Below, piece by piece: positions 5,080 to 7,002 of a stretch of 7,002 nucleotides of DNA; position 1 is the stretch's first letter, and each line of letters begins with the position of its first letter. The DNA comes from an uncultured Gammaproteobacteria bacterium (lineage in GTDB: Bacteria; Pseudomonadota; Gammaproteobacteria; GCA-001735895): the NCBI GenBank assembly GCA_945787265.1, contig CALZHS010000258.1:1-7002 (forward strand), in the 5' to 3' direction. Under the pieces are notes generated by a model. The model saw nothing but the letters and a program-made list of their open reading frames with translations, was not told where the DNA came from and searched no databases. The position numbers and the translations under genes are program-made.

Positions 5080-6477
5080 TCACTTTAACAGGATATAAAG
5101 CTCCCGATTACCGCGCTGGATATTCATAATCATGCCTTTGCCGTTGGATTCAACCAGCGCTAAGACTTCATCGAAGTTACGCGTCAGTTGCTTGTTGATC
5201 GAGTAAATGATGTCGCCGGCCTGGAAGCCGGAAGTATCCGCGTTGGAACCCCTTTCAACTTTTAGTACTTCGAGATAATCGACGTGCCCGCGCTGCAGGT
5301 GCTGTTCCCTGATTTCACCGATGGTTGCACCGGCGAGCTTGGGGTGAATCGAACCGCCACCGAGTTTATTGATTTCAATCGGATGAATCAGCACCGGCAG
5401 CATGATCTCAGTGCCGTTACGAAACAGTATCAGCTTGATGGTCTGCCCGAGGCGCTGCAGGCCGACGAGGTTATGCATGTCACGCGCCGAACGAATTGCC
5501 TTGTCATTCGCCGACACGATCACGTCGCCAACACGGATCCCGGACTTGTCGGCCGGCGAGCCGGATTCGATCTGGGTCACGATAAAGCCGTTGCTGCGGT
5601 TAATGCCGAAAGCCTGCGCCAGTTGCACCGTCAGGTCCTGGCCCTGCGCGCCGAGCCGGCCGCGCTTGACTTCACCGTAATCGATCAGCTGCCGCATGAT
5701 GTCATTCGCCATGTTGATCGGGATCGCAAAACCGATACCGATGTTACCGGTATTTCCCGCACCGTAAATCGCGGTATTGATGCCGACCAGTTCGCCGCGC
5801 AAGTTAACCAGTGCACCACCCGAGTTACCCAGGTTGATCGACGCGTCGGTCTGTATGAAATCCTCGATCGATTCGACCCCGAGCCCGGAGCGACCGAGCG
5901 CAGACACGATGCCCGAGGTGACGGTCTGCCCGAGCCCGAACGGATTACCGATCGCGACCACGAAATCGCCCACGCGCAACGCACTCGAATCGGCGATCGG
6001 AATATCGGTCAGGTTTTCATTCGGCACCTGGATCACGGCAACATCCGTATCGGGATCGCGGCCGATTATCTCGGCGCGCAGTTCGCGTCCGTCGTTCAGG
6101 GTCACGTTAATTTCATAAGCGTCCCTGATCACGTGGTAATTGGTCAGGATCAGGCCGTTCTCGGCATCGACGATAACGCCCGAACCCAGGCTCGCGGTTT
6201 CCTGTATCCGTTCAATGCTGGGCACTTCGAAAAAGCGCCGCAACAGCGGATCGCGCGGCAGCGGTAACTCGACCCGCCGGCGTTCCTTGCCGCGTGTTGC
6301 GATATTGACCACCGCCGCGGTGGTGCGCTCCAGCATCGGCGCGAGGCTGGGTAACTTCTGACCATCTACGGCAACCGGCAGGGCAGCCTGCAGCGACAGG
6401 CTGAGCACGAAGAGCAGCAGGCCCGAGCTAACAGATTGAAAAACGGGGTGATTAAAACGAGCGCGGATTGAAATCAA
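5080..6477 (-). CDS. degQ: DegQ-type periplasmic serine protease/chaperone (HtrA/Do family)
   Basis: This 465-residue protease degrades or refolds damaged proteins in the periplasm, as oligomers built from trimers. A signal peptide covers about 1-32 (SSGLLLFVLSLSLQA). The trypsin-like domain (about 43-265) has the full triad: H115 in TNYHV, D145 in DTDVAV, and S219 in GNSGG. PDZ1 follows (about 272-365) and a shorter PDZ2 (about 380-463), as in DegQ/DegP rather than single-PDZ DegS. LPSLAPMLE after the signal, FIQTDASIN, and an ending like RGNRELYILLK are DegQ hallmarks. The start is a TTG at 6477 with AAGG at 6487-6484 spaced by 6 bases; no ATG lies before residue 48, which would remove the signal peptide. 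The gene overlaps the end of cbpA by 26 bp. A DegP/MucD-like role is the alternative, less likely. Confidence 0.93.
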   Translation of the reverse strand: MISIRARFNHPVFQSVSSGLLLFVLSLSLQAALPVAVDGQKLPSLAPMLERTTAAVVNIATRGKERRRVELPLPRDPLLRRFFEVPSIERIQETASLGSGVIVDAENGLILTNYHVIRDAYEINVTLNDGRELRAEIIGRDPDTDVAVIQVPNENLTDIPIADSSALRVGDFVVAIGNPFGLGQTVTSGIVSALGRSGLGVESIEDFIQTDASINLGNSGGALVNLRGELVGINTAIYGAGNTGNIGIGFAIPINMANDIMRQLIDYGEVKRGRLGAQGQDLTVQLAQAFGINRSNGFIVTQIESGSPADKSGIRVGDVIVSANDKAIRSARDMHNLVGLQRLGQTIKLILFRNGTEIMLPVLIHPIEINKLGGGSIHPKLAGATIGEIREQHLQRGHVDYLEVLKVERGSNADTSGFQAGDIIYSINKQLTRNFDEVLALVESNGKGMIMNIQRGNRELYILLK

Positions 6478-7002
6478 ACTGGGCCTTCATATCCTGGTAA
6501 AACTGTTTTGCGGCGCTGTCGTCCGCGGGTGGAGTCTGAATCATGATTTCGACGAATTGATCGCCCGCCGGTGGTCCCGCCAGCCCCTTGCCCTTGAGCC
6601 GCATTTTCTGGCCGGACTGCATGCCCGGTTTGATCTTGAGCTCCACCGGGCCGGACAGGGTCGGTACTTTCAGACTGGTGCCTGCAGCCGCTTCCCAGGG
6701 CGTCAACGGCAGGCGCAAGATCACGTCACGACCGTCCAGCTTGAACAGTCGATGCGGCAGGATACTCATCTCGAGGTACAGGTCCCCGGGTTCACCGCCG
6801 TGAGGTGAAGCCTGTCCCTGCTTCGCGAGGCGGATCTTCTGACCCGGGCTGACGCCCTTCGGGATCGTGATCTTGAGCTTTTTCATTTCGCTCGAGCCCG
6901 GCGTTTTGGCAAACTGGATGGTCTTGCTGCCGCCTTTGAATGCCTCTTCAAGGGTGATATCGAGCTTTAGCTGCAGATCGGCACCGCGCCGCTGGCGTTG
7001 GC
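6452..7002 (-). CDS. cbpA: CbpA-type J-domain co-chaperone, C-terminal part (5' end outside window)
   Basis: The frame is open from the right edge to a TAA at 6454-6452, giving 182 visible residues. They cover the C-terminal substrate-binding domains of a DnaJ-family protein: RGADLQLKLDITLEEAFKGG, then KKLKITIPKGVSPGQKIRLA, GGEPGDLYLEMSILPHRLFK, LTPWEAAAGTSLKVPTL, and SGQKMRLKGKGL. The first domain runs straight on without the CxxCxGxG zinc-binding repeats, which marks a class B protein such as CbpA rather than DnaJ. The ending (AAKQFYQDMKAQFDFNPRSF) also fits CbpA. Such proteins deliver unfolded clients to DnaK and stimulate its ATPase; E. coli CbpA also binds curved DNA. The J-domain must lie upstream of the window. 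It is the first visible gene of a cbpA-degQ-moaC series. Confidence 0.9.
   Translation of the reverse strand, partial: QRQRRGADLQLKLDITLEEAFKGGSKTIQFAKTPGSSEMKKLKITIPKGVSPGQKIRLAKQGQASPHGGEPGDLYLEMSILPHRLFKLDGRDVILRLPLTPWEAAAGTSLKVPTLSGPVELKIKPGMQSGQKMRLKGKGLAGPPAGDQFVEIMIQTPPADDSAAKQFYQDMKAQFDFNPRSF
6484..6487 (-). promoter_or_regulatory. ribosome binding site supporting a TTG start of degQ
   Basis: AAGG on the minus strand ends 6 bases before the TTG at 6477 and lies inside the last codons of cbpA. An in-frame stop at 6489-6487 excludes any earlier start. Expression of degQ therefore probably depends on translation running through cbpA. Confidence 0.6.

Noticed and set aside
5284..6267. 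A 327-codon open frame on the plus strand
   Set aside because: It lies wholly antisense to degQ, which has a complete catalytic triad and two PDZ domains. The antisense product is unlike any protein I know, and long antisense frames are common opposite GC-rich genes.

Overview
The window looks like chromosomal DNA from a gammaproteobacterium. The DegQ-type protease, the CbpA-type J-domain protein, the MoaC, the DUF2333-like protein and the DUF4124 protein all read as gammaproteobacterial versions, and REP-like hairpin repeats fit the same group. No tRNA, rRNA, CRISPR array, transposase or integrase is visible, and I cannot name the species.

Layout. At 1-723 (+) lies the C-terminal part of a DUF2333-like protein. 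From 724 to 1294 there is no gene; most of it (740-1229) is a tandem array of REP-type hairpin units: two units that are nearly identical apart from a 23-bp internal duplication, plus a partial third. From 1295 to 2485 there are three small minus-strand genes: an orphan of 94 residues, a secreted DUF4124 protein with an EF-hand-like loop and a highly charged tail, and a two-helix membrane protein. At 2693-2944 (+) lies a small exported protein with two cysteines. A good sigma70-type promoter (3018-3046) then leads into a two-gene plus-strand operon: a ribbon-helix-helix (RHH) protein (3082-3294) and, five bases later, a complete soluble Ser/Thr protein kinase (3300-4559) with a separate C-terminal domain. 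On the minus strand, from the right edge leftwards, lie cbpA (partial), degQ and moaC, closely packed (26-bp overlap, then a 13-bp gap).

The right-hand block is a compact housekeeping cluster: a DnaK co-chaperone, a periplasmic protease/chaperone, and an enzyme of molybdenum cofactor synthesis. The MoaC reading frame is intact but lacks about 30 residues containing the LCHPL active-site segment, so its activity is doubtful. The middle block (about 0.7-4.6 kb) looks accessory: small orphan envelope genes, repeats, and the RHH-kinase pair. The RHH-kinase pair is the best candidate for an undescribed module. It has the layout of a toxin-antitoxin operon (small RHH first, larger enzyme second, own promoter), with a eukaryotic-type kinase in the second position. 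Its function is inference only.
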